Shown here: in pieces, positions 45,288 to 54,016 of the stretch
Layout of the letters: every line of letters starts with the position of its first letter
Position numbering within the stretch: the first letter of the stretch is position 1
Assembly: GCA_026708325.1 (NCBI GenBank)
Contig: JAPOVC010000028.1
Location: 1 to 64,000 of the forward strand
Direction: 5' to 3'
Source: Anaerolineaceae bacterium
GTDB taxonomy: Bacteria > Chloroflexota > Anaerolineae > Aggregatilineales > Phototrophicaceae
Length of the DNA stretch: 64,000 nucleotides
The notes under the pieces: model-generated
Seen by the model: the letters and a program-made list of their open reading frames with translations, nothing else
What the model was told of the DNA's origin: nothing
The model's database searches: none
Translations under genes and position numbers: made by a program

Positions 45288-46673
45288 GTGACATTGGACA
45301 CCCTGATCAAAAATGCGCGGGTCGTTCTGGAAACAGGCATCGCCCGCATCGACGTCGGCATTGAAGGCGGACGCATCGCGGCCCTGCTGGACAGCAGCGA
45401 TGGCATCAATGCCCGTCAGACCATCGACGCCAGCGGGCAACTGCTTTTGCCCGGCGCCATCGACATTCATTTTCATTGCCGCGCGCCCGCCTGGCCGCAA
45501 CGTGGCGACTTCTCGACCGAGACGCGGGCCGCAGCGGCCGGCGGCGTAACGACCATCTTCGAGATGCCGGTCTCCAAACCCTGCTGCGCCACGGTCGACA
45601 TCTTTCGTCAGCGCAGGGCCCTGGCGGACGCCGACGCCTGGGTCAATTATGCCTTGTACGCTGCGCCGGGCCTGTTGCAACGGGAGGAAGTGCTGGGCAT
45701 GGCGGAGGAAGGCGCCATCGCCTTCAAGATTTTCATGACCTCGGCGCCGGCGGGACGGGACGACGAGTTCGAAGGGCTGTGTCTGGTCGATGCGCCGGAG
45801 CAACTCGCGGCGATGCAACTGGTGGCGGAGACAGGCCGGGTGCTGGTCGCGCATGCCGAGAACAACGCCTTGCTGGAGCATTATATGGGGCAGTTGCGGG
45901 CCGCCGGCCGCAATGATCTGCAGGCCCACAATGAGTCACGACCGCCGCACGTTGAGGCGCTGGCGATCGCCAACCTGCTCAGCCTGAACGAACTAGCGGG
46001 CGTCCGCCTGCACATCGCCCACGTCAGTTCGCGGGCAGCGCTGGCCACGATCCAGCGCTATCAGGCGGAAGGCGCGGACGTCAGCGGCGAGACCTGTCCG
46101 CACTACCTGTTTTTCACCGAGGAGGACTTTCTTCGTATCGGCGCCTGGGCGCGGGTCAACCCGCCCATTCGCGGGCAGGACGACCAGGACGCCCTTTGGG
46201 CAGGGTTGGCCGACGGTTCGCTGCTGGCCGTCACCACGGACCATTCTCCCTTTATGGTGGAGGAAAAGGAACGGGCAAAGACTGATATCTTCGCCGTTCC
46301 ACCGGGCGCGCCAGGCGTTGAGGAACTGGTGCCGTCAATGATGGACGCAGCGCTGTCCGGCCGCCTGTCCGTGGAAGAAGCGCTGCGATTGATCAGCAGC
46401 AACGGGGCGAAGCGATTCGGCATTTACCCGCGCAAGGGAGTCATCGCGCCCGGTTCGGACGCGGATCTGGTGCTTTACGACCCTGAAGCCAGCACCACCA
46501 TTCATCCGGACATGCTGTTCAGCAAGGCGCGCGCTTGCGACAAGCTCTACGAAGGCATGACCTTCCGCGGCCGGGTCACGCGAACGCTGGTCAACGGGGC
46601 GACGGTCTTCGCTGACGGGGAGATCGTTGGCGTTCGTGGCGGCGGACGATTTGTGCGGCCGGATACGGACTGA
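45288..46673 (+). CDS. Cyclic amidohydrolase (dihydroorotase/allantoinase/hydantoinase family)
   Basis: A 461-residue metal-dependent amidohydrolase opening a cyclic amide. The HxH motif is in GAIDIHFHCRAP, the candidate carboxylated Lys in AFKIFMTSAP, the further metal His residues in LVAHAENN and LHIAHVSS, and the catalytic Asp in TTDHSPF. It is closest in pattern to allantoinase or dihydroorotase-like proteins. It is not likely to be the pyrimidine enzyme, given its neighbours. GTG 45288 follows AGGACAGG, 27 bases after the M20 gene. Confidence 0.88.
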   Translation: MTLDTLIKNARVVLETGIARIDVGIEGGRIAALLDSSDGINARQTIDASGQLLLPGAIDIHFHCRAPAWPQRGDFSTETRAAAAGGVTTIFEMPVSKPCCATVDIFRQRRALADADAWVNYALYAAPGLLQREEVLGMAEEGAIAFKIFMTSAPAGRDDEFEGLCLVDAPEQLAAMQLVAETGRVLVAHAENNALLEHYMGQLRAAGRNDLQAHNESRPPHVEALAIANLLSLNELAGVRLHIAHVSSRAALATIQRYQAEGADVSGETCPHYLFFTEEDFLRIGAWARVNPPIRGQDDQDALWAGLADGSLLAVTTDHSPFMVEEKERAKTDIFAVPPGAPGVEELVPSMMDAALSGRLSVEEALRLISSNGAKRFGIYPRKGVIAPGSDADLVLYDPEASTTIHPDMLFSKARACDKLYEGMTFRGRVTRTLVNGATVFADGEIVGVRGGGRFVRPDTD

Positions 46674-46709
46674 TCCCTTGCGCAGAGGCCGGGCCGGAAA
46701 CTCCCTGCC

Positions 46710-47579
46710 TCAGCGACCAGGCATTGAGGGCACACCGAGACCCGTGCGGCGCCTGCGCTGGCGCAGCGTGCGATACGCGTACACGAGGCCGAAGACGGCG
46801 CTGAGTTCCAGCACGATGGCGCTGCCAGGCGGTACGTTGGTCCACCAGGACAGGTAAAAGCCGATTACGCCGCCGGCGCAGCCCAGCAGACCGGCCAGCA
46901 AAATCATGTGCGACATGCGTTTGGTGAGCAGGCGCGCCGTCGCCGCGGGCGTCAGGAGCAGCGCCAGCATCAGGGCGACGCCAACGGCCTGCAGACTGAG
47001 CACGATGGTGACGGCGACCAGCACCAGCAGCAGCGCGCGCAGGAAACTGACGGGGAAGCGCAAGACGTGCCCCAGTTCAGGGTCGAAACAGACGATGAGC
47101 AACTGCTTGTAAAAGACCAGAATCAGTAGCAGGACCAGGCTGCCCAGAACGACCATGAAGGTCAGGTCCGCATCGTCGATGCCGCTGATGCTGCCAAAGA
47201 GAATGTGAGTCAGGTCACCGCTGTAGCTGGGGCGAGTGCTGATGATGGCGATGCCCAGGGCGAACATGGTGACGAAGGCGATGCCGATCGCCGTGTCTTC
47301 CTTCACCTTGCGATCGCGCGTCATGAAGACGATGATCAGGGCTGTCAGGATCCCGGCCCCGAGGCCGCCCACGAACAGGTTGCCGCCGGCGGTATAGGCG
47401 ACGGCCACACCGGGCAGAACCGCATGGGACAGCGCATCGCCGAAGAAGGCCAGACCTCGCGCCACCATGAAGCTGCCGACCACGGCGCTGAGACTGCCAA
47501 CCAGCATCAGGGCCAGCAGGCTGCGCTGGGCAAAACCGTAGGACAGCGGCTCAAGCAAGGAATCCAGGATCTCAATCAT
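46710..47579 (-). CDS. znuB: Zinc/manganese ABC transporter permease (ZnuB-like)
   Basis: Membrane subunit of a metal importer; 289 residues with eight to nine hydrophobic segments. LMLVGSLSAVVGSFMVARGLAF and FGDALSHAVLPGVA are the ABC-3 family landmarks; the latter is the coupling-helix region. It overlaps the ATPase gene by 8 bases and is last in the operon. Confidence 0.92.
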   Translation of the reverse strand: MIEILDSLLEPLSYGFAQRSLLALMLVGSLSAVVGSFMVARGLAFFGDALSHAVLPGVAVAYTAGGNLFVGGLGAGILTALIIVFMTRDRKVKEDTAIGIAFVTMFALGIAIISTRPSYSGDLTHILFGSISGIDDADLTFMVVLGSLVLLLILVFYKQLLIVCFDPELGHVLRFPVSFLRALLLVLVAVTIVLSLQAVGVALMLALLLTPAATARLLTKRMSHMILLAGLLGCAGGVIGFYLSWWTNVPPGSAIVLELSAVFGLVYAYRTLRQRRRRTGLGVPSMPGR

Positions 47580-48384
47580 CGTTCAGACCTACGGGCTCAC
47601 GGATACTCGCAACGTGCAACACGCCGTCCTTCACGGGCAGGACGCCCGCTGAATCGCCATAGGCCTGGTGCAGAAAGTCCGGTCGCAGCACTTCGTCGGG
47701 CGGGCCATCGGCCACCAGGGTGCCCCGCATGAGCAGCATCCGGTCGAAATCGCGGGCAGCGCGGGCCATGTCGTGGGTCGCCATCAGCATGGTGATGCCC
47801 TGCTCGCGCAGGAGTTCCAGCGCCGAGGTGATTTCGGCCGCGGCAGCCACGTCGACGCCATTGAAGGGTTCGTCCAGCAGCAGGATGTCGGCCTCCTGGG
47901 CGAGAGCGCGGGCGATCAGGATTCGTTGCTGCTGCCCGGCGCTGAGTTCGCCGAAAGCCCTTTCCGCGAAGTCCGCGAGTTGAAACAGTTCCAGCAATTC
48001 AAGCGCGCGTTGACGGTCCTCTTTTGGCCACCAGGGCAACCAGCGATTGCCCCGTGCGTGCCCCATGACCACCACGTCGTGGGCCGTGACCGGGAAGTTC
48101 CAGTCGATGGCGTTGCGCTGGGGAATGTGGCCGACCTGGACGTCCTTGTCATGGCAGTCGATGCCATGTACCAGCACTTCGCCGGTGTCAATCGGGATCA
48201 GGCCGGCAATGGCCTGCAGCAGGGTGCTTTTTCCTGCGCCGTTGGGTCCGACGAGCGCCACACAATCGCCGGACTCCATGGTGAAATTCAGTTGATCGAT
48301 GGTGCGGGGCGCCCAGGGATAGCCTGCCCCGAGCTCCCGCACCACCAGCGCCGGCGGTTCCGGCGCGTGACCGTTGGGTGTCAT
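47572..48384 (-). CDS. znuC: Zinc/manganese ABC transporter ATPase (ZnuC-like)
   Basis: ATPase driving metal uptake; 270 residues. Walker A is VGPNGAGKST, the signature motif is LSAGQQQR (Ala for the usual Gly), Walker B is ILLLDEPF and the H-loop is in ATHDM. The C-terminal 30 residues are specific to metal-type ATPases of this group. ATG 48384 overlaps the binding-protein stop as ATGA. Confidence 0.93.
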   Translation of the reverse strand: MTPNGHAPEPPALVVRELGAGYPWAPRTIDQLNFTMESGDCVALVGPNGAGKSTLLQAIAGLIPIDTGEVLVHGIDCHDKDVQVGHIPQRNAIDWNFPVTAHDVVVMGHARGNRWLPWWPKEDRQRALELLELFQLADFAERAFGELSAGQQQRILIARALAQEADILLLDEPFNGVDVAAAAEITSALELLREQGITMLMATHDMARAARDFDRMLLMRGTLVADGPPDEVLRPDFLHQAYGDSAGVLPVKDGVLHVASIREPVGLNDD

Positions 48385-49706
48385 CCACTCATCTCGTCGG
48401 CCAGCGCATTCACAATGGCCTCGGCATTGCTGCGCATCATACCGATCCAGGTGCCGATCGGGCCATCTTCCTCGCCCAGAGACTCCATGTCAAGATTGAC
48501 CAGAGTCGCGCCTGTCTCGGTGGCGACCTGACGAATGAGATCGTCGCTGGAGGTCGTTTCGCCGAAGATGGCGGGAAGGTTGCGTTCCCGCACCAGGTCG
48601 ATCAGTGCCGCCAGTTCCGCCACGCCCGGCTCGGCCATGGTGCTGCGTCCCGGCACGACGCTGCCGAGTTCCGCAAAACCGTAGGTACCGGCGAAGTAGC
48701 CCAGTGAGAGATGGTGGCTGACGAGCAGGCGCAGTTCTACCGGCAGGGTCGCGATCAGGGGTAGCAATACATCCTGTTCCAGCGCCTCAATCTCCTGCAG
48801 GTAGGCCTCGCTGCGTTCGAAATAGCCTTCGGCGTGGGCGCTGTCGTGCGTGGCAAGAATGTCCCGTACCGTCAGCGTCCAGTGCGCGATGTTGCGTGGC
48901 TGCAGCCAGACGTGCGGGTCACAGCCGCCGAGCGCTTCGCAGTCCACGGCGTAAAGCGGACCGGGGCTGGCCTCGTCGTCCTGCAGTTTCAGGAAGCGCT
49001 CGCCCAACTCCATCTCGTGCTGCGCGCAACGTTCCTCCGCGTCTTCGTGGATGGCGATTTCGTGGTGGTCATCCTCGTCTTCGTGATCATGCTCATCGGC
49101 ATGGTCGTCATCCTCGTCCTCGTGATGATCTTCATCGCCGTGATTGTCATCCTCGTCCTCGTGATGATCTTCATCGCCGTGATCGTCGTCCTCGTCATCA
49201 TGATGGTCTTCGTCGGCATGGTCATCATCCTCGCCTTCATGATGGTCTTCATCGCCGTGGTCGTCGTCCTCGCCCTCATGGTGGTCCTCATCGCCGTGAT
49301 CGTCATCCTCGCCATGGCCGTGGCCATGGCCGTTGTGTTCATGCGTGTGGCCGCCGGGAACAATCGGCACGCATTCTGAAATGACGAACAGTTTCTCGTG
49401 TTCAACGGCGACGTCGATAACGGAAAGCAGGCCTTCCTCATAATTGGCGCCGTTGACAAAGACCAGGTCCGCGTCCGCCAGCAGCCGCAGGGAAGCGGGT
49501 GTTGGTCGGAAACTGTGCGGGTCTGAGCCGCGGGGGATGAGTGTCACAACCTCCGCATCGTCCCCGGCGACGCGCGCGATGACGTCGGCCGCGATGCTGT
49601 GGCTGGCGACTATCGTTAACGGCGTTTCCTGGGCGTTCAGGGACGGACTCAACAGAAGCGAAAGCGCAAGCAAGGAGAACAAAAGGCCAGTCTTCACACG
49701 ATACAC
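48381..49706 (-). CDS. znuA: Zinc/manganese ABC transporter binding protein with His/Asp/Glu repeat (ZnuA-like)
   Basis: Extracytoplasmic metal-binding protein; 441 residues from GTG 49706 (AGGAG 7 bases upstream). ATG 49724 is also in frame. A signal peptide opens it (GLLFSLLALSLLLSPSLNA). Candidate metal ligands are His in GSDPHSF, His in GCDPHVW, His in LVSHHLSLGY and Glu in FGETTSSDD. Between the first two sits an acidic, His-rich insert (about residues 120-220) with six 13-residue tandem repeats, far larger than the usual ZnuA loop. Zinc is the likeliest metal. Confidence 0.92.
   Translation of the reverse strand: MYRVKTGLLFSLLALSLLLSPSLNAQETPLTIVASHSIAADVIARVAGDDAEVVTLIPRGSDPHSFRPTPASLRLLADADLVFVNGANYEEGLLSVIDVAVEHEKLFVISECVPIVPGGHTHEHNGHGHGHGEDDDHGDEDHHEGEDDDHGDEDHHEGEDDDHADEDHHDDEDDDHGDEDHHEDEDDNHGDEDHHEDEDDDHADEHDHEDEDDHHEIAIHEDAEERCAQHEMELGERFLKLQDDEASPGPLYAVDCEALGGCDPHVWLQPRNIAHWTLTVRDILATHDSAHAEGYFERSEAYLQEIEALEQDVLLPLIATLPVELRLLVSHHLSLGYFAGTYGFAELGSVVPGRSTMAEPGVAELAALIDLVRERNLPAIFGETTSSDDLIRQVATETGATLVNLDMESLGEEDGPIGTWIGMMRSNAEAIVNALADEMSG
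49059..49310 (-). repeat. In-gene tandem repeat, 39 bases x 6 plus a partial unit
   Basis: Inside the metal-binding-protein gene. The unit encodes EDDDHGDEDHHEG. Six near-identical copies run head to tail with a partial seventh. Copies differ by single substitutions (Gly/Ala, Asp/Asn, Glu/Asp) and keep the reading frame. About 80 residues consist almost entirely of His, Asp and Glu. Confidence 0.9.
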
Positions 49707-49743
49707 GGCGACACTCCTGGACATCTACCAAAGGGATATGTAA

Positions 49744-49758
49744 TGATACATGGTATCA
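49744..49758. promoter_or_regulatory. Zur/Fur-family-like operator upstream of znuA
   Basis: TGATAC and GTATCA form a perfect 6-3-6 inverted repeat with ATG in the middle, in an AT-rich patch. It lies 20-40 bases before the znuA start, where a promoter should be. Size and sequence are like Zur/Mur-type boxes (TGATA-N5-TATCA), so metal-dependent repression is likely. Confidence 0.6.
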
Positions 49759-49862
49759 ATAAGGCGCGCCAGACCGGGAAATGATGGTGTTGCAGGTTGA
49801 CGCACCCGGACAACAGGGACAGAATCACGTGCCAGGTATCCCGGGGCCACGTTGGCAGGCAA

Positions 49863-50573
49863 GTGACGTCCAGGACGCTATTGATCATACCGGCTCTCAA
49901 TGAGGCCGCCAATATCGCACGCGTCGTGGCCTGCGCACGGCGGCACCTGCCGGAGGTTGACTTGCTGGTCATCGACGACGGCTCCTGTGACGGTACCGCG
50001 GCTGTCGCGAGAAGCGCCGGCGCCATAGTCTTGTCGCTGCCTTACAACCTGGGCATCGGGGCGGCCGTGCAGACAGGCTTCGAGTTCGCCGACCGTCACG
50101 GCTACGCCTTTGTGCTGCGCAGCGATGGCGACGGCCAGCACGGGGCGGAAGATTTGCGGCGCGTGCTGGAGGCGCTGAAGACGGGCGATTGCGACATCGT
50201 CACCGGCACGCGCTTTGGCGCACACAAGGGCGACCGCTCGGTCTCGCCCGGCCGCCGCCTGGGGATCGTCCTGCTGGCGGGGCTACTTTCGCTCATCACC
50301 GGCCAGCGGATCAGCGATCCCACCTCGGGCCAGGCGGGATTTGGCCGCAGGGCGGTCCGTCTCTTTGCGCGGGAGTACCCGCATGATTACCCGGAACCCG
50401 AGGGACTCGTGCAGGCTCATCGCGCGGGCCTGCGTCTGGGTGAGTTGCCGGTGACGATGCGCCCCCGCAGGGCAGGCCGGTCCTCAATCGGTCAACTTGA
50501 TGGCATTTACTACATGATCAAGGTCACCCTGGCCATCTTCATCAATCTGCTGCGCCCGCCGCAGCCGCGTTGA
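49863..50573 (+). CDS. GT2-family glycosyltransferase (DPM1/polyprenyl-phosphate type)
   Basis: GT-A fold transferase; 236 residues. The N-terminus LLIIPALNEAANIARVV is the nucleotide-binding start. LLVIDDGSCDGT and the metal-binding SDGDGQH are present. The C-terminus is hydrophobic (VTLAIFINLL), suggesting membrane association. Probable role: moving a sugar to a polyprenyl phosphate or nascent glycan. GTG 49863 is taken since similarity starts there; TTG 49797 is open but has no match. The next gene starts just beyond its stop. Confidence 0.85.
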   Translation: MTSRTLLIIPALNEAANIARVVACARRHLPEVDLLVIDDGSCDGTAAVARSAGAIVLSLPYNLGIGAAVQTGFEFADRHGYAFVLRSDGDGQHGAEDLRRVLEALKTGDCDIVTGTRFGAHKGDRSVSPGRRLGIVLLAGLLSLITGQRISDPTSGQAGFGRRAVRLFAREYPHDYPEPEGLVQAHRAGLRLGELPVTMRPRRAGRSSIGQLDGIYYMIKVTLAIFINLLRPPQPR

Positions 50574-50587
50574 GCGCCCGCTGTCCC

Positions 50588-51697
50588 ATGCGCGTTCTCA
50601 TGCTCTCCAGGGCCTGCATGGTGGGCATTTACCAGCGCAAGCTGGAGGAGATCGCCGCCCGCGGCGTGGATTTGCTGACCCTCGTGCCCCCGTACTGGCG
50701 GGAAGGCCGCGGCGGTACCCGTCTGGAACGTCTCCATACCCGTGGCTATCGCCTGGAGACCACGTCCATCCGGGCCAACGGCCATTTTCATCTGCACCAC
50801 TTTCCCGGACTTGGTGAGGCCCTGCGCGATTTCCGGCCGGATGTGCTGCACGTCGACGAGGAGCCCTACAATCTGGCCGCCTGGCAGGCACTCTGGTTGG
50901 GGCGCCGCGCCGCTTGTCGAACGTTGTTTTTTTGCTGGCAAAACATCCTGCGGCGTTATCCGCCGCCCTTCAGCTTGGGTGAACGCTACGTGTTGCGCGG
51001 AGCCGACCACGCCATCGCGGGCACGACGGGCGCCGCCGACGTACTGCGCGCCAAGGGCTATCGCGGCCCAATGAGCGTCATCCCGCAATTCGGCATCGAC
51101 CCGCAGCTTTTTCGGCCCGCGGAGGACAAATCGCCGCGTCTCTTCACGATCGGATATTTCGGGCGTCTGGTGCCCGAGAAGGGTCTGCACAGCCTCTTGC
51201 ATGCGCTGGCCCGGATGGACTCTGACAGCCATCTGCTCGCAGTCGGCGACGGGCCGCTGCGCCCGCAACTGGAAACCATGGTGGGTCAGTTGCATCTCTA
51301 CGGGCGCGTGCGCCTTGAAGCGGCGCAACCTTCATCCGCCATGCCGGCGCAGTACGGGCGTATCGATGCGCTGGTGCTGCCCTCGTTGACGCGACGCAAC
51401 TGGAAAGAGCAATTCGGTCGCGTCCTCGTCGAGGCGATGGCCAGCGGCGTGCCCGTGGTCGGTTCAGACAGTGGCGCGATACCCGATGTTATCGACGACG
51501 CGGGGCTCATCTTCCCGGAGGGCGATGCGGCGGCGCTGGCCGGGCAATTGCGGCGCCTGCAGCGGGATGACGGGTTGCGCCGACACCTGGCGCAGCGGGG
51601 CAGGGAGCGGGCCCTGCAGCACTACACCCACGCCGGCGTGGCAGAAGCGACGGTGGCGGTCTACCGTGAGCTGACGGCGTCCCCGGCGTCGTCCTGA
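50588..51697 (+). CDS. GT4-family glycosyltransferase
   Basis: GT-B fold retaining transferase; 369 residues from ATG 50588. The C-terminal domain carries IGYFGRLVPEKGLHSLLHAL, VGDGPLR and the ExFGxxxxEAMASGVPVVGS block (EQFGRVLVEAMASGVPV), which binds the donor. The N-terminal segment VLMLSRACMVGIYQRKLEEI is typical of the acceptor domain. It follows the GT2 gene by 14 bases. Its 3' end overlaps the convergent flippase gene by 37 bases. Confidence 0.87.
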   Translation: MRVLMLSRACMVGIYQRKLEEIAARGVDLLTLVPPYWREGRGGTRLERLHTRGYRLETTSIRANGHFHLHHFPGLGEALRDFRPDVLHVDEEPYNLAAWQALWLGRRAACRTLFFCWQNILRRYPPPFSLGERYVLRGADHAIAGTTGAADVLRAKGYRGPMSVIPQFGIDPQLFRPAEDKSPRLFTIGYFGRLVPEKGLHSLLHALARMDSDSHLLAVGDGPLRPQLETMVGQLHLYGRVRLEAAQPSSAMPAQYGRIDALVLPSLTRRNWKEQFGRVLVEAMASGVPVVGSDSGAIPDVIDDAGLIFPEGDAAALAGQLRRLQRDDGLRRHLAQRGRERALQHYTHAGVAEATVAVYRELTASPASS

Positions 51698-53190
51698 TCT
51701 TTGCCGGACGTCGGGACCGGCCCCGTCAGGACCTTGCGCAATGGCCTGGGCAATGGCGAGGTCCGGGCCAGGCTGAGCAACAGGGCGCGATCGCCGGCAT
51801 CCAGAATCCGCATCAGCCCGGGCAAATAAAGCAGCATGCCGGTCACCATGGCCGCCAGCGGGCTCAGGAAATGCGCGACGACGAACATCCAGGCGGCCAG
51901 CGCCAAAGCCAGGAACACAAGCGGTACGCAGCGTTTCAGCAGCGGTCGCCAGGCCGCGACCGGCGTGCTGTGAAGCAAGGTGACCAGGACCAGCAGGACG
52001 GACCCCAGGGAAGCAAGGGCTGCACCGTTTATGCCCAGGCGCGGCAGGAGCAGGGCGTTCAGCGCGATGTTCAGGGACAGCCCCCCTGCGCGCACGAGCA
52101 ACATGCGTCGCTGGCGGTTGCTTGTGATAAGCGCCTGGATATAAACGTCGGCCACCAGGCGCAGCAAGGCGTACCACACCAGTATGCGCAGGACGGCGGC
52201 CGCCGGCACATAGTTGGCCCCGAAGAGCGGGACCGTGATCTCCGGCGCGAAGAGGGACAGCAGCAGGGTTAGGGGCAGGCCGGCCAGCAGGGTGAACCAG
52301 GCCAGGCGGCTGACGATGCTGCTCAGGGTGGCGCCGCTGGCGCGCGACATCATGGGAAACAGAGAGGTCAGAACGGTCGTGCCCAGCAGTTCGATCATGC
52401 CGGTGACGATTACGAAGGCGGCGGTGAGCCAGCCGTTTTGAGCCTCGCCCAGCAGGCGAATGGTCATGAGCTTGTCGGCGTGCATCCAGGCGAGGGACAG
52501 GAGGGCGGCGATTGCAAGGGGCAGGCTTTCGACCAGCAGGCTGCGCAGCAAGTCGATTCGCATTCGCGCGGGCCGCAGACCGCTCCGCAGGACCAGACCC
52601 CAGAGCATCGCCACGCGCGCCAGGCCGGCCGCGATCGTAGCGACATACAGGCCCGGCAGCCCATAACCGGACGCCAGGACCAGGGCCGCAGCGAGCAGCA
52701 GCAGCAGCATGTGCAACACCGTCACCAGGGAAGTTGAGCGCATGCGTTCCTGCGCCATCAACTGCTCGAAACACAGGTTTCCCCAGGCGTCGACCAGCAG
52801 ACTGATGGTGGCCAGGGCCAGCAGGTTGCGGAATTCCGGACCGAAACCGGCAAGGGGCGCGGCAATGTTCAACAGCAGCCAGGCCAGCATGGCCATGCCG
52901 CTGCGCAAAATCAACGACGTTCCAAGATAGTCTCCGGCACGCCCCGGCTGGCGCGCCACCTCGCGCACGATGATGGCCCCTGTGCCGAAGTTGGTAAAGG
53001 CTGCGCCAATGGCGATGAATGAGCCGATGCCGCCGTAAACGCCGTAGCCGGCTTCGCCGAGGAAACGGGCCAGTACGAGTTGCCAGAGAAAGAGCAGGCC
53101 CCTGGAGATGATCAGGGACAGCGTCACAGCGCTTACGTTGCGCAGGGCGCGCTGCGTGTCGGCCGGGGAGACCGGTTCGCCGGCCGTCAA
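51661..53190 (-). CDS. Wzx-like polysaccharide flippase (MOP superfamily)
   Basis: Membrane transporter candidate that flips lipid-linked glycans; 509 residues with about 12-14 hydrophobic segments. ISRGLLFLWQLVLARFLGEAGYGVYG is the typical first helix pair of O-antigen/teichoic-acid flippases, and FPMMSRASG the region between helices 7 and 8. TTG 53190 is chosen because it overlaps the upstream stop as TTGA and follows GGGGGGCG; GTG 53217 is possible. Last of four overlapping genes. Confidence 0.87.
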   Translation of the reverse strand: MTAGEPVSPADTQRALRNVSAVTLSLIISRGLLFLWQLVLARFLGEAGYGVYGGIGSFIAIGAAFTNFGTGAIIVREVARQPGRAGDYLGTSLILRSGMAMLAWLLLNIAAPLAGFGPEFRNLLALATISLLVDAWGNLCFEQLMAQERMRSTSLVTVLHMLLLLLAAALVLASGYGLPGLYVATIAAGLARVAMLWGLVLRSGLRPARMRIDLLRSLLVESLPLAIAALLSLAWMHADKLMTIRLLGEAQNGWLTAAFVIVTGMIELLGTTVLTSLFPMMSRASGATLSSIVSRLAWFTLLAGLPLTLLLSLFAPEITVPLFGANYVPAAAVLRILVWYALLRLVADVYIQALITSNRQRRMLLVRAGGLSLNIALNALLLPRLGINGAALASLGSVLLVLVTLLHSTPVAAWRPLLKRCVPLVFLALALAAWMFVVAHFLSPLAAMVTGMLLYLPGLMRILDAGDRALLLSLARTSPLPRPLRKVLTGPVPTSGKDQDDAGDAVSSR

Positions 53191-53585
53191 GACGCGCCCC
53201 CCGCATCCCGGCGCCACAGCGCCAGCACCGTTGCCGCCTCCCTCTCATCGTCGACGAAACGCAGCGTGCGCTTGCTGTCACGATAGACGCCGACCCCGCC
53301 GCCCAGCATACCCGCCAGGGTCGGCTCCAGGCCGATGACCAGCAGGCGGTCGCGCATGCGCGGGTGTAGCGCAACGCCAAGACTGCGAATGTGACCGAAA
53401 GCGCCGGCCGGCAGTTTCCCGGCCCTGCGCAAGTCAAGCACGAGTTCGACGGGCGGCCCCGCCTGACCCAGTTGCAGGGCGGCGCGCCGCATCCCCTTGT
53501 GCAGGTCGTTCCAGTTCCAGGGCGGCGTTGGCACAAGGACCAGGACGTCGCCGCTTTCTTCGTTCAGGCTGCTGTTCAGGGGCAC
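53187..53585 (-). CDS. Small STAS/SpoIIAA-like protein
   Basis: A 132-residue soluble protein. The alternating strand-helix pattern (GDVLVLVPTP, VELVLDLRRAG, RDRLLVIGLEP, KRTLRFVDDEREAATVLALW) suggests a STAS-like fold, but no Ser phosphorylation motif is clear. Function unknown. GTG 53585 starts inside the Nudix gene (10-base overlap), and its stop overlaps the flippase start, so it is locked into the operon. Confidence 0.55.
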   Translation of the reverse strand: MPLNSSLNEESGDVLVLVPTPPWNWNDLHKGMRRAALQLGQAGPPVELVLDLRRAGKLPAGAFGHIRSLGVALHPRMRDRLLVIGLEPTLAGMLGGGVGVYRDSKRTLRFVDDEREAATVLALWRRDAGGAS

Positions 53586-54016
53586 GGCTGTGACTGCAGC
53601 AGATCGGACAGCCCCTCCGGCACCAGCGGGGCGTCATGAATCGCATCCGGGGCCAGCCAGCGCGCGATGATGCGACGTTTGCCCTCGCGCGCCTCGACGC
53701 GCTCCCTGTCGTAGATGTCGGGGTCGAGGAAGTCGGCGTCGTAAATCAGCAGCAACTCGTGGCGCGGCTTGCCGCGATATGTGAAGATGCTCTCCAGGGT
53801 GCCCAGATAGCGCGGAGCGCTTATCGCAGCCCCGAGTTCTTCATCGATTTCCCGCACGATGGCCCCGGCCCCGGTTTCACCGAAGTCGATGCCGCCGCCC
53901 AGGGGCCGGTAAAAACTCGCCCCGTTGCTGCTGTCGCGACCCCTGGCCACAAGGATTCGCCCCCTGTGTCGGAAGACACAGAGCGCCATGGGGCGAATGC
54001 GGGCCTTGCGCGCCAT
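53576..54016 (-). CDS. Nudix hydrolase
   Basis: Cleaves nucleoside diphosphates linked to another group; 146 residues. The Nudix box G-x5-E-x7-R-E-x2-E-E-x-G is complete (GGIDFGETGAGAIVREIDEE, then LG). The N-terminal RPLGGGID region and the aromatic FTYRGKPRHELLLIY segment are usual. The substrate is unknown. ATG 54016 overlaps the CBS-HEPN stop by one base. Confidence 0.9.
   Translation of the reverse strand: MARKARIRPMALCVFRHRGRILVARGRDSSNGASFYRPLGGGIDFGETGAGAIVREIDEELGAAISAPRYLGTLESIFTYRGKPRHELLLIYDADFLDPDIYDRERVEAREGKRRIIARWLAPDAIHDAPLVPEGLSDLLQSQPCP

Noticed and set aside
45258..45290. UGA read-through joining the M20 and amidohydrolase genes as a selenoprotein
   Set aside because: The frame meets TAA two codons after the TGA, and each protein is complete alone.
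49059..49310. CRISPR-like tandem repeat
   Set aside because: Units are contiguous with no spacers and keep the znuA reading frame; no cas genes are nearby.
48834..49379. Plus-strand open frame that looks like a membrane protein rich in Val, Ile, Leu and Met
   Set aside because: It is the reverse strand of the His/Asp/Glu repeat in znuA, which reads as hydrophobic codons. No independent start or family match.
51464..53536. 690-residue minus-strand open frame
   Set aside because: Out of frame with the flippase, Pro/Arg-rich throughout and crossing two real genes; typical high-GC shadow frame.
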